This document shows positions 1 to 5,516 of a stretch of DNA of 6,472 nucleotides, in pieces. The translations under genes and the position numbers were made by a program. This DNA comes from an uncultured Eubacteriales bacterium. GTDB taxonomy: Bacteria; Bacillota; Clostridia; Oscillospirales; Acutalibacteraceae. The DNA is taken from positions 1 to 6,472 of the forward strand of contig ONWP01000376.1 of the NCBI GenBank assembly GCA_900321595.1, in the 5' to 3' direction. Numbering within the stretch: the stretch's first letter is position 1; each line of letters opens with the position of its first letter. The notes beneath the pieces were generated by a model. It was not told the origin of the DNA and ran no database searches. It was given only the letters and a program-made list of their open reading frames with translations.

Positions 1-333
1 CTTGGCGTTCAGGTATTCATCGTATCCCGGCAGGCGTGTTCTTTCATCGTATTCGGCATTATCGTAGCTCTGACGATCTACGTAATCATAGACATTCGGT
101 CTCGTGCTCTCCGGGTATTCACGGCGGACAGATTCATTAAACACGATGGACAGGATCATTGTCAGAATCAGCACGATATTCAGAAACAGGATGATCCAGC
201 CGAAGCGCGTCCACTTTTTTGTTTTTGTCCGGCCGCCGAAGTGCAGGAGCGTATAGGAATTCAGGAACGGAATGCCCGAGAGTACGATCAGCAGAATATC
301 TACCCAGCGATGCTTTTTTTTCTGTGCAGCCAT
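1..333 (-). CDS. Two-span membrane protein, C-terminus off the left edge
   Basis: I do not recognise the family. The 111 visible residues start MAAQKKKHRW and contain two hydrophobic stretches, about residues 11-27 (VDILLIVLSGIPFLNSY) and 44-64 (FGWIILFLNIVLILTMILSIVF). A short basic loop (GGRTKTKKWTR) separates them. After the second stretch the protein becomes polar, Tyr- and Asp-rich, and is still open at position 1. The start codon overlaps the stop of the upstream DUF2997-like gene by one base (TAATG), so translation is probably coupled and the two are co-transcribed. The basic N-terminus and basic loop suggest a small inner-membrane protein or membrane-anchored adaptor, but function cannot be read from the sequence. 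The frame is open and codon use is normal, so I am fairly sure it is a real gene. Confidence 0.8.
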   Translation of the reverse strand, partial: MAAQKKKHRWVDILLIVLSGIPFLNSYTLLHFGGRTKTKKWTRFGWIILFLNIVLILTMILSIVFNESVRREYPESTRPNVYDYVDRQSYDNAEYDERTRLPGYDEYLNAK

Positions 334-542
334 TACGCCGTTACCTCCTGATCCGTTTCAATCGTATTGTCCAGTTTTTCTTCCGTCTCGTAGTACTCCG
401 GTGTAAACCGGGAGTCGTCGCATACGGCGTTGGCCATCCGCTCCATCTCCGCGATGTACTTCAGACAGGTCTTGCCCTTCATGCCGAAGGTTTCGGCCTC
501 GATCGTACCGTCGGGGAGTATTTTGATCTTAAGCTGTTTCAT
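333..542 (-). CDS. DUF2997-like small protein
   Basis: The product is 69 residues. Its N-terminal half, with KIKILPDGTIEAETFGMKGKTC at residues 5-26, has the DUF2997 pattern: a beta strand, a PDG turn, a second strand, G-x-K-G, then a Cys starting a helix (LKYIAEMERM). This assignment is from memory of the family. DUF2997 proteins have no established function. The C-terminal 30 residues are acidic and probably flexible. A GAAAGGAG ribosome site lies at 557-564, 14 bases from the ATG, which is long; no better in-frame start exists. It is the first gene of a leftward operon driven by the promoter at 626-655, and its stop overlaps the start of the membrane protein gene. In other bacteria DUF2997 genes are found near AAA ATPase genes, but any such partner would lie outside the window. 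Confidence 0.8.
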   Translation of the reverse strand: MKQLKIKILPDGTIEAETFGMKGKTCLKYIAEMERMANAVCDDSRFTPEYYETEEKLDNTIETDQEVTA

Positions 543-625
543 GTCGTCAGATTCCGCTCCTTTCAGAAATAAAGAACAAAAGCGCCTGACCGCTCCGCGC
601 GAGCGCTCCTATTAAAATACAATAT

Positions 626-655
626 ATTATATACGCATTGACAAGAGAAAGTCAA
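626..655 (-). promoter_or_regulatory. Sigma-A promoter of the DUF2997-like operon
   Basis: Reading leftwards, the -35 box is TTGACT (650-655) and the -10 is TATAAT (626-631), with an 18-bp spacer. Transcription would start near 619, giving a leader of roughly 75 bases before the ATG at 542. The downstream gene has a ribosome site and no other promoter was seen. Confidence 0.75.
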
Positions 656-657
656 TG
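636..657. promoter_or_regulatory. Inverted repeat over the -35 box, candidate operator
   Basis: Perfect 7-bp arms CATTGAC (636-642) and GTCAATG (651-657) are separated by 8 bases. The arms cover the -35 box and half of the spacer of the DUF2997 operon promoter. This placement suits a dimeric repressor site. It has no T-tract, so it is unlikely to be a terminator. The regulator is unknown. A 7-bp repeat over a TTGAC box can arise by chance. Confidence 0.4.
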
Positions 658-707
658 AAACAGGAATGAGAAATCAAATCGTTTGACCGCTGACGCGCGA
701 AGACGGA

Positions 708-1808
708 TCAACGATGCTCCGCGGCCGGTTTTGTCGTCGTAGCGGTCTGTCCGGTCGTGGTCGCGGGCGGTTTTGTCGCCACTTTCGTTGTGGTCGGCTT
801 TGTAGTCGTTGGGTTCGCTGTCGTCGGCTTTGTGGTTGTCGGTTTCGTGGTTGTCGGTTTCGTGGTTGTCGGTTTCGTGGTTGTCGGTTTCGCTGTCGTC
901 GGCTTTGTCGTGGTCGGCTTTGTCGTAGACGGCTTCGTGGTGGTCAGGAGCGACTGGCTGTACTCTTCGTACGCGCTGACCGACGCGAAGCGCAGCGCCG
1001 GGAAGCTGCTGAACGCGACGAATTTGCGCCCCGCTGAATCAAAGCTGTCGGCGAGCTGTTCCCGGCTGACCTTGACGTTGCTTTGACCCGTCAGCGGATC
1101 GCTGAAATAGTAGTAGTCCTTGTCGCAGGTGGTCAGCAGCACCGTGTGGGAGCCGCGGGGATACCGGTACGTCTTTTTGCCGTCGTAGGAATGCCATTCG
1201 TAGTAATCCTGCGTCACGTCGTAGCCGGAGGTGATCCAGATCAGCGCCGGCAGATGCTCGCTCAGGGCGCGCAGCGTCATATTCTTTCCGGCGAAAAAGA
1301 GGTTGGCTTCGAGCTGCGGCTTGCCGGTCAGATCGCGCAGCAGCTGACAGACCGCGCCGCGGATCACCGGCTCGAAGCAGCCCCAGCCATGGGAATCGCT
1401 CGACGGATCGCCGGCGTAGAAGAGGTTCGGATCCGGCCCGTACATCACGTCGTTTCTGTAGTACACCGGCGCGGTCGGCAGATAGCGCCGCACGAACTGA
1501 TCCAGCGTGATGTCCACACCCATTCGGCGCAGCAGCATCACCGCGGAGGCCGCTTCACATCCGTTGGGGTAGTCCGCACGCTGATCCACCGGCGTCCGGT
1601 CCGCTGTCACGCTTACCGGTTCGTAGGTTTCCGGCTCCGTTCGGGCGGCTGTCGCGGGCTCTTCGGTGGTGTCGTCCGCGCCGCCGGACGCTCTGCCCGC
1701 GCAGCTGTGCGTCAGCCACGCGAGGTTGGTCGCCAAAAGCGTGATCACCAGCACGGCGATCACGGTTTTGACGGGGATATTCCGGAGCTTTTCAAAAAGA
1801 CGCTTCAT
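708..1808 (-). CDS. Membrane-anchored C39-like cysteine peptidase with Thr/Lys/Pro repeat tail
   Basis: The product is 366 residues from the Met at 1808. I chose this start because AAAGGTG (1814-1820) precedes it at good spacing. An earlier in-frame ATG at 1823 would sit only about 9 bases from the predicted transcript start and has no ribosome site. Residues 14-32 form one hydrophobic signal anchor; the following THSC is not a proper lipobox. A low-complexity linker leads to a C39-like papain-fold domain (about 72-275). It has the oxyanion Gln76 (PVDQ), nucleophile Cys84 (YPNGCEAAS), His221 (GSHTVLL) and Asp237 (SDPL). Residues 289-343 are eleven TTTKP-type repeats, probably an extended wall-spanning stalk. 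No sortase motif follows. The active domain lies outside the membrane; its substrate is unknown. All catalytic residues are present. Unlike bacteriocin exporters, it has no ABC transporter part. Confidence 0.88.
   Translation of the reverse strand: MKRLFEKLRNIPVKTVIAVLVITLLATNLAWLTHSCAGRASGGADDTTEEPATAARTEPETYEPVSVTADRTPVDQRADYPNGCEAASAVMLLRRMGVDITLDQFVRRYLPTAPVYYRNDVMYGPDPNLFYAGDPSSDSHGWGCFEPVIRGAVCQLLRDLTGKPQLEANLFFAGKNMTLRALSEHLPALIWITSGYDVTQDYYEWHSYDGKKTYRYPRGSHTVLLTTCDKDYYYFSDPLTGQSNVKVSREQLADSFDSAGRKFVAFSSFPALRFASVSAYEEYSQSLLTTTKPSTTKPTTTKPTTAKPTTTKPTTTKPTTTKPTTTKPTTANPTTTKPTTTKVATKPPATTTGQTATTTKPAAEHR
780..944 (-). repeat. Eleven-unit 15-bp minisatellite encoding TTTKP
   Basis: Eleven in-frame 15-bp units run without interruption inside the 3' end of the C39 peptidase gene. 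Most encode TTTKP; variants are STTKP, TTAKP, TTANP and TTTKV. Three adjacent units (840-884) are identical at the DNA level (cggtttcgtggttgt on the plus strand). Others differ mostly at silent positions. Identical neighbours suggest recent slippage or unequal exchange. A change by whole units keeps the frame and only alters stalk length. Confidence 0.95.
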
Positions 1809-1838
1809 GCCGGCACCTTTCATTTTTTATGTATTATT

Positions 1839-1867
1839 ATTTTATCGCAGGGATTCTCTTTTGTCAA
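1839..1867 (-). promoter_or_regulatory. Sigma-A promoter of the C39 peptidase gene
   Basis: Leftward -35 TTGACA (1862-1867) and -10 TAAAAT (1839-1844) are separated by exactly 17 bp. The predicted start near 1832 leaves a leader of about 24 bases before the ATG at 1808, including the ribosome site. This is one base off consensus, so a strong constitutive promoter is plausible. Confidence 0.85.
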
Positions 1868-1901
1868 TTCGCGTTTACACACTGATTCAAGGATTTTCCG
1901 C

Positions 1902-1907
1902 TACAAT
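1902..1907 (+). promoter_or_regulatory. Possible -10 box for the ligase operon
   Basis: TACAAT lies 36 bases before the ATG of the adenylation enzyme gene. No good -35 sits at 16-18 bp; TTTACA (1874-1879) is 22 bp away, too far. The operon must start in this roughly 120-bp divergent gap unless it is read through from elsewhere, so the real promoter may be weak or activator-dependent. Confidence 0.3.
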
Positions 1908-1943
1908 CATCCTGAACGAAGCTGCATATTTGGAGAGGGAGTC

Positions 1944-3458
1944 ATGAAAAACGTTCTTGAACTGCTGGAGCGCGCGAATCACGCGTATCCGCTGAAAACC
2001 GCATTTGCCGACGAGGCGTACGCGCTGACCTTCGGCGAGCTGACCGCGAAGGCAAAGAGCATAGGCACCGCGCTGGCCGCGCAGCTCGCCTGCCGGAACC
2101 GCCCGATCGCCGTGCTGATGCGCAAGGAGCCGGACGCCCTGGCGGCGTTCTTCGGCGCCGCGTACAGCGGCAATTTCTACGTGGTGCTCGACTGCGAGAG
2201 CCCGAACGACCGGCTGGACAACATCCTGCGCACCCTGTCGCCCGCCGCGTTGATCACAAAGCCGGAGCTGGCTGAAAAAGCCGCCGCGCTCGCGTTCGAC
2301 GGTCCGGTGCTGGACTTCGACACGCTGGCCGCGGCCGAGAGCGACAAAAACGCGCTCAAGGTCATCCGCGACGCGATGATCGATACCGATCCGCTGTACG
2401 CCCTGTTTACCAGCGGCTCCACCGGGACGCCCAAGGGCGCCGTGGTCAGCCATCGCAGCGTGCTGGCGTACGCCGAATGGGTCACAGAGACCTTTACGAT
2501 CAACGAGAACACGGTCTTCGGCTCCCAGACGCCCTTCTACTTCAGCATGAGCGTGCTGGACGTGTACGCGACGATCATGGCCGGGGCGACCTTCCACATC
2601 ATCCCGAAGGCGTTTTTCAGCTTCCCGGTGAAGCTGCTGGAATTCCTGAACGAGCGCCGCGTCAACACGATCTACTGGGTGCCCAGCGCCATGTGCATCA
2701 TCGCCAACTGGAAGGTCTTTGACTACGTGCAGGTGCCCACGCTCAAAAAGGTGCTCTTCGCCGGCGAGGTCATGCCGGTCAAACAGCTGAACTACTGGAT
2801 CCGCTCGCTGCCCGGCAGGTTCTTCGCGAACCTCTACGGCCCCACCGAGGTGACGGATATCTGCGCCTATTACGTGGTGAACCGGGAATTCACCGACGAT
2901 CAGACGCTGCCCATCGGCAGGGCGTGCAACAACTGCGGTCTGGCCGTCATCCGCGACGACGGCACAGAGGCCGCGCCCGGCGAAGAGGGCGAGCTGATCG
3001 TGCGCGGGTCGTTCCTGGCGATGGGCTACTACGATAACCCGGAGCGCACGGCAAAGGCGTTCACGCAGAATCCGCTCAATCCCCATTACCCGGAGACGGT
3101 CTACCACACCGGCGACCTGGTCAAATACAACGAGTACGGCGAGCTGGAGTACATCACCCGCAAGGACTTCCAGATCAAGCACATGGGCTACCGCATCGAG
3201 CTGGGCGAGGTGGAGGCCGCTGTCAACGCGCTGCCCTTCATCACGGCGTGCGTCAGCGTCTACGACCCCGCGACGGATACCATCGTCCTCATCTACGAGG
3301 GCAAAAAGTGCGACGATCAGAAGGTCTACGACGGCATCCGGCCGCGTCTGCCGGACTACATGATGCCCGGCCTGTACAAAAAAGTGAAAAATATGCCCTA
3401 TAACGCCAACGGCAAGCTGGACAGAGCGTGGCTGAAGGCGCATTATCAGGAGCTTTGA
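1944..3458 (+). CDS. Stand-alone adenylation (AMP-binding) enzyme, DltA/NRPS A-domain type
   Basis: The product is 504 residues, the usual size for DltA or a free adenylation domain. Such enzymes activate a carboxylic acid with ATP to acyl-AMP and pass it to the phosphopantetheine thiol of a carrier protein. Core motifs are in order: P-loop FTSGSTGTPKG (155-165), NLYGPTE (296-302), HTGD (388-391), GYRIELGE (415-422) and NANGKLDR with catalytic Lys491. The start has a GGAGAGGGAG ribosome site (1932-1941). The open frame continues far upstream but antisense to the C39 gene, so that extension is not real. In motif A4, FSMSVLDVY (200-208) replaces FDxS, putting Ser201 where alpha-amino-acid enzymes have the amino-binding Asp. 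The carrier protein gene follows 16 bases later and is the likely acceptor. It resembles D-alanine ligase overall, but D-alanine is doubtful as substrate. The cytosol is the expected location. Confidence 0.92.
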   Translation: MKNVLELLERANHAYPLKTAFADEAYALTFGELTAKAKSIGTALAAQLACRNRPIAVLMRKEPDALAAFFGAAYSGNFYVVLDCESPNDRLDNILRTLSPAALITKPELAEKAAALAFDGPVLDFDTLAAAESDKNALKVIRDAMIDTDPLYALFTSGSTGTPKGAVVSHRSVLAYAEWVTETFTINENTVFGSQTPFYFSMSVLDVYATIMAGATFHIIPKAFFSFPVKLLEFLNERRVNTIYWVPSAMCIIANWKVFDYVQVPTLKKVLFAGEVMPVKQLNYWIRSLPGRFFANLYGPTEVTDICAYYVVNREFTDDQTLPIGRACNNCGLAVIRDDGTEAAPGEEGELIVRGSFLAMGYYDNPERTAKAFTQNPLNPHYPETVYHTGDLVKYNEYGELEYITRKDFQIKHMGYRIELGEVEAAVNALPFITACVSVYDPATDTIVLIYEGKKCDDQKVYDGIRPRLPDYMMPGLYKKVKNMPYNANGKLDRAWLKAHYQEL

Positions 3459-3474
3459 GAAGGAGATACCGACT

Positions 3475-3702
3475 ATGGAAAAGATTCTGGAAATTCTGAA
3501 AGGCATCAAGCCCGGCGTGGATTTCACCGCCTGCGAAGACCTGATCGGCGAGCACGTGCTGGCGTCGTTCGACATCGTGCGGCTCGTCACGGAGCTGACG
3601 GATGAATTCGATATCGAGATCACGCCGCTGGACATCGTCCCCGAGAACTTCAAGAACGTGGCGGCGATCGCCGCGCTGGTGGAGCGTCTGGAGGACGAAT
3701 GA
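3475..3702 (+). CDS. DltC-like acyl carrier protein
   Basis: The product is 75 residues, the normal size for a carrier protein. The sequence LASFDIVRLVTELTDEFDI (29-47) aligns with the LLDSFGTVELL...FDI region of Bacillus DltC (comparison from memory). That puts the phosphopantetheine-bearing Ser at residue 31. The Asp usually just before this Ser is Ala30. The rest fits a four-helix carrier: acidic helix 2-3 region, PENF turn at 56-59, and a final helix AAIAALVERLEDE. AAGGAG (3460-3465) lies 9 bases before the ATG. The protein follows the adenylation enzyme by 16 bases and shares its last four bases with the phosphatase start. It most likely holds the acyl group made by the upstream enzyme as a thioester. 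What receives it next is not in the window. Confidence 0.88.
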   Translation: MEKILEILKGIKPGVDFTACEDLIGEHVLASFDIVRLVTELTDEFDIEITPLDIVPENFKNVAAIAALVERLEDE

Positions 3703-4508
3703 AAAAGCGGTTTGACGGGTTCTTTCTCCTGTCGGATTTCGACGGCACGCTGACCGGATCCGACGGAGAGATCCCCGCGGCAAACGAACGCGCCCTGTGC
3801 CGGTTCACGGCTCAGGGCGGTCTGTTCACTGTCTGCACCGGGCGCACGCGGCAGGGCTTCCACCGGTACGAGCTGCCGTATATCAACGCGCCGGTCCTGC
3901 TGGCCAACGGCGCGTACTGCTATGATTACCGGACAGGGCAGACGCTGTTCCTGGACGGCATCGGCGCGCACGCGCACGACCTCATCCGGGCGGTGAAGGC
4001 GGAATTCCCGCTGGCCGCCATCGAGATGTACCCGGTGGACGCGTCATACGTGATCCATCCGACGGACGGCTCGATCCGGCACTTCGAGAACCAGAGTATC
4101 GCGTTTTCGGTCGTGGACGACCCCGCTGAGGCGCCCGGCGACTGGCAGAAGGCCATGGTGGACGCGGGGGATCGCTCCGCAGAGTTTCAGCGATGGCTCG
4201 CGCCCCGCGTGCAGGCGGCCGGCGTCGACTTTATCCCCACCGACGGGGCGTTCGTCGAGATCGTCAAACGCGGCGTCAGCAAGGCGACCGGCGCGGCGAA
4301 GCTCGCGCGGGCGCTCGGGATCGATCCGGGACGCTGCTTCGTCTGCGGGGACGGGGACAACGACGCGGATATGCTTGCGTCCTTCGAATCCTTCTGCCCG
4401 GCGGGCGGCTCGCGCATCGCGCGGGAAAGCGCCCGGCATATCGTGCGCGGCGCGGACGACGGCGCGGTCGCCGCGGCAGTGGAATATCTGGAGGCGCTTT
4501 ACGAATGA
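3699..4508 (+). CDS. Cof-type HAD-IIB family phosphatase
   Basis: The product is 269 residues, typical for the Cof/HAD-IIB family of Mg-dependent phosphatases acting on small phosphorylated metabolites such as sugar phosphates or nucleotides. All four HAD motifs are present: DFDGTLT with nucleophile Asp13 and acid/base Asp15, Thr47 in CTGR, Lys195 (RGVSKATG), and GDGDND with Asp218 and Asp222. The C2-type cap lies between motifs II and III, about residues 80-185. Translation starts in an ATGA overlap with the carrier protein gene; a GGAGG (3690-3694) inside that gene lies 4 bases upstream. Cof enzymes are hard to assign to one substrate. A role tied to the ligase pair is possible but not shown, and it could be a housekeeping phosphatase carried in the operon. 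Confidence 0.92.
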   Translation: MKKRFDGFFLLSDFDGTLTGSDGEIPAANERALCRFTAQGGLFTVCTGRTRQGFHRYELPYINAPVLLANGAYCYDYRTGQTLFLDGIGAHAHDLIRAVKAEFPLAAIEMYPVDASYVIHPTDGSIRHFENQSIAFSVVDDPAEAPGDWQKAMVDAGDRSAEFQRWLAPRVQAAGVDFIPTDGAFVEIVKRGVSKATGAAKLARALGIDPGRCFVCGDGDNDADMLASFESFCPAGGSRIARESARHIVRGADDGAVAAAVEYLEALYE

Positions 4509-4999
4509 AAACGATCTACCTGGCCGGCGGCTGCTTCTGGGGAACGCAGAAGTTTTTCGATCAGTTTGACGGCGTGACGGAAACCACGGTCGGCTACGCC
4601 AACGGCAAGACGGCAGCTCCGACCTACGAGGAGGTCTGCCGCATGGGAACCGACCACGCGGAGACCGTGCGGATCGTATTCGACGAAAAGAGGCTGCCGG
4701 CCGCGCGCCTGCTGGAGCTCTACTTTCTGACGATCGACCCGCTCAGCGTCGACCGGCAGGGCGGCGACGTCGGCAGACAGTACCGCACCGGGATCTGGTA
4801 CGACGACGAGACGCTCGCCCCCGCGGTCGGCGAGGCCGTCCGGCGCGAGGAAGAAAAATACGGGCAGGCGCTTGCCGTGGAGACGGGGCCGCTTGTGCAT
4901 TTCTATCCGGCGGAGGAATACCATCAGAAGTACCTCGATAAAAACCCCGGCGGATACTGCCATATCCCGCGGCGGCTGCTGGAGCTGAGCGGGAAATGA
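4505..4999 (+). CDS. msrA: Peptide methionine-S-sulfoxide reductase MsrA
   Basis: The product is 164 residues, the short MsrA form. It reduces methionine-S-sulfoxide in proteins or as free amino acid, with electrons from thioredoxin. The catalytic GCFWG has nucleophile Cys10. Glu53 (DHAE), Asp88 and Tyr93 (GGDVGRQYR) fall at the spacings known for the active site of Neisseria MsrA (Cys51, Glu94, Asp129, Tyr134). HFYPAEEYHQKYL (132-144) is the usual family motif. Cys152 in GGYC is the likely resolving cysteine. The start overlaps the phosphatase stop in an ATGA, with GGAGG at 4490-4494. A longer open frame from 4193 in the same register is only a shadow of the phosphatase gene. It is the last gene of the operon. 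No MsrB domain is fused. Confidence 0.96.
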   Translation: MKTIYLAGGCFWGTQKFFDQFDGVTETTVGYANGKTAAPTYEEVCRMGTDHAETVRIVFDEKRLPAARLLELYFLTIDPLSVDRQGGDVGRQYRTGIWYDDETLAPAVGEAVRREEEKYGQALAVETGPLVHFYPAEEYHQKYLDKNPGGYCHIPRRLLELSGK

Positions 5000-5017
5000 C
5001 GCGACGGGACTTCCCGC
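4989..5017 (+). terminator. Weak hairpin at the end of the ligase operon
   Basis: GCGGGAA (4989-4995) can pair with TTCCCGC (5011-5017) across the msrA stop codon with a 15-base loop. No T-run follows, so this is not a standard intrinsic terminator. A second small hairpin, ACGG/CCGT at 5073-5084 within AAAAT/ATTTT flanks (5064-5091), is the only other candidate. Where the operon transcript ends is therefore unclear. Confidence 0.25.
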
Positions 5018-5102
5018 GCGGCACGGCGTTCGACGTTCTGTCGTATTAATAAATCTTCTAAGGAAAATGTAAACGGAAATCCGTAAATTTTGCAAAAAGG
5101 GG

Positions 5103-5131
5103 TTGCAATCCCGGGAAAAGTGTGGTAATAT
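5103..5131 (+). promoter_or_regulatory. Promoter of tRNA-Pro
   Basis: -35 TTGCAA (5103-5108) and -10 TAATAT (5126-5131) have a 17-bp spacer. The expected start near 5138 is about six bases before the mature tRNA. The -35 lies in the centre of a 14-bp near-palindrome, GGGGTTGCAATCCC (5099-5112). Confidence 0.75.
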
Positions 5132-5143
5132 ATCTTTCGCTAA

Positions 5144-5219
5144 CCGGGTGTGGCGCAGTTGGGAGCGCGCTTGACTGGGGGTCAAGAGGCCGTGAGTTCA
5201 AGTCTCGCCACTCGGACCA
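5144..5219 (+). tRNA. tRNA-Pro, anticodon GGG
   Basis: The 76-base sequence folds as a full cloverleaf. The acceptor CCGGGTG pairs with CACTCGG (one G-T pair). The D stem is GCGC/GCGC. The anticodon stem CTTGA/TCAAG encloses the loop CTGGGGG with anticodon GGG at 5176-5178. The T stem GTGAG/CTCGC encloses TTCAAGT. Discriminator A and CCA are encoded. It reads CCC and CCU proline codons. It is a single-gene unit with its own promoter and terminator. I saw no second tRNA nearby. Confidence 0.96.
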
Positions 5220-5261
5220 ACAAATCAGAGATGCCAAAAGGCATCTCTGATTTGTTGTTTT
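5218..5261 (+). terminator. Intrinsic terminator of tRNA-Pro, perfect 18-bp stem
   Basis: Arms 5218-5235 and 5240-5257 are perfectly complementary over 18 bp with an AAAA loop, followed by TTTT (5258-5261). The stem begins inside the CCA end of the tRNA, so terminator folding and 3' processing of the tRNA use the same bases. Confidence 0.9.
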
Positions 5262-5285
5262 ACGGCGAGACCTGAAAAGGAGGGA

Positions 5286-5329
5286 GCAGGCGAAGCCTGC
5301 GGAAGAAAACGATCCGGGGGATCGTTTTC
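5286..5329. repeat. Two adjacent perfect hairpins
   Basis: GCAGGC/GCCTGC (5286-5300) has a GAA loop. It is followed four bases later by an 11-bp stem, GAAAACGATCC/GGATCGTTTTC (5305-5329), with a GGG loop. The second has A-runs on one arm and T-runs on the other, so it could act as a weak terminator in either direction. Paired short hairpins of this kind between genes resemble REP-like elements; copies elsewhere cannot be checked here. Confidence 0.6.
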
Positions 5330-5391
5330 GCCGACGTGTGCGTGCCGTCATGCCGGAGGGAAAAAACCGCCGAAAAACGCCAAAAAAACGC

Positions 5392-5413
5392 CGGTTGCTA
5401 CGCGGTTGCTACG
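5392..5413. repeat. Perfect 11-bp tandem duplication
   Basis: CGGTTGCTACG occurs twice, directly abutting (5392-5402 and 5403-5413). Just before it, three imperfect A-tract plus CGCC units span 5361-5392. It could be an integration or slippage scar, or a paired binding site. No function is shown. Confidence 0.7.
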
Positions 5414-5487
5414 TGCCAAAGGCCTCTCGGCAGGTCCGGGAGGAACTGTACACAACGAAGAGAAGATTGTAATGATCAGAAATACTG

Positions 5488-5516
5488 AAAAGCAGGCCGC
5501 GCGTCGACCCGCTTTT
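5488..5516. terminator. Weak terminator-like hairpin
   Basis: AAAAGC (5488-5493) pairs with GCTTTT (5511-5516), extended by GG/CC after one mismatch, with an 11-base loop. The T-run is part of the stem, so it could work in both directions. It is placed about 100 bases beyond the end of the minus-strand membrane fragment. Confidence 0.3.

Noticed and set aside
780..944. CRISPR array
   Set aside because: The repeats abut without spacers and encode a protein repeat in frame.
714..1086. Two plus-strand frames rich in RGC or VVGF repeats
   Set aside because: They are antisense translations of the TTTKP repeat region of the peptidase gene.
1083..1943. Upstream extension of the adenylation enzyme to a 791-residue protein
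   Set aside because: The extension is antisense to the C39 peptidase gene with its catalytic residues, and has a composition unlike a real domain. The ATG at 1944 has a ribosome site and begins the family alignment.
1887..3977. Long minus-strand open frame of 696 residues
   Set aside because: It is antisense to the ligase, carrier and phosphatase genes. GC-rich codon bias produces such long shadow frames, and its translation is low-complexity, rich in V, R, H and D, with no domain.
4193..4504. N-terminal extension of MsrA
   Set aside because: The extra 104 residues are Arg/Gly-rich and are read in another frame of the phosphatase gene. MsrA proper starts with MKTIYLAGGCFWG at 4505.
5058..5351. 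Minus-strand frame containing WRDLNSRPLDPQSSALPTAPH
   Set aside because: This is the well-known false protein made by translating the antisense of a tRNA gene; it covers tRNA-Pro and its terminator.
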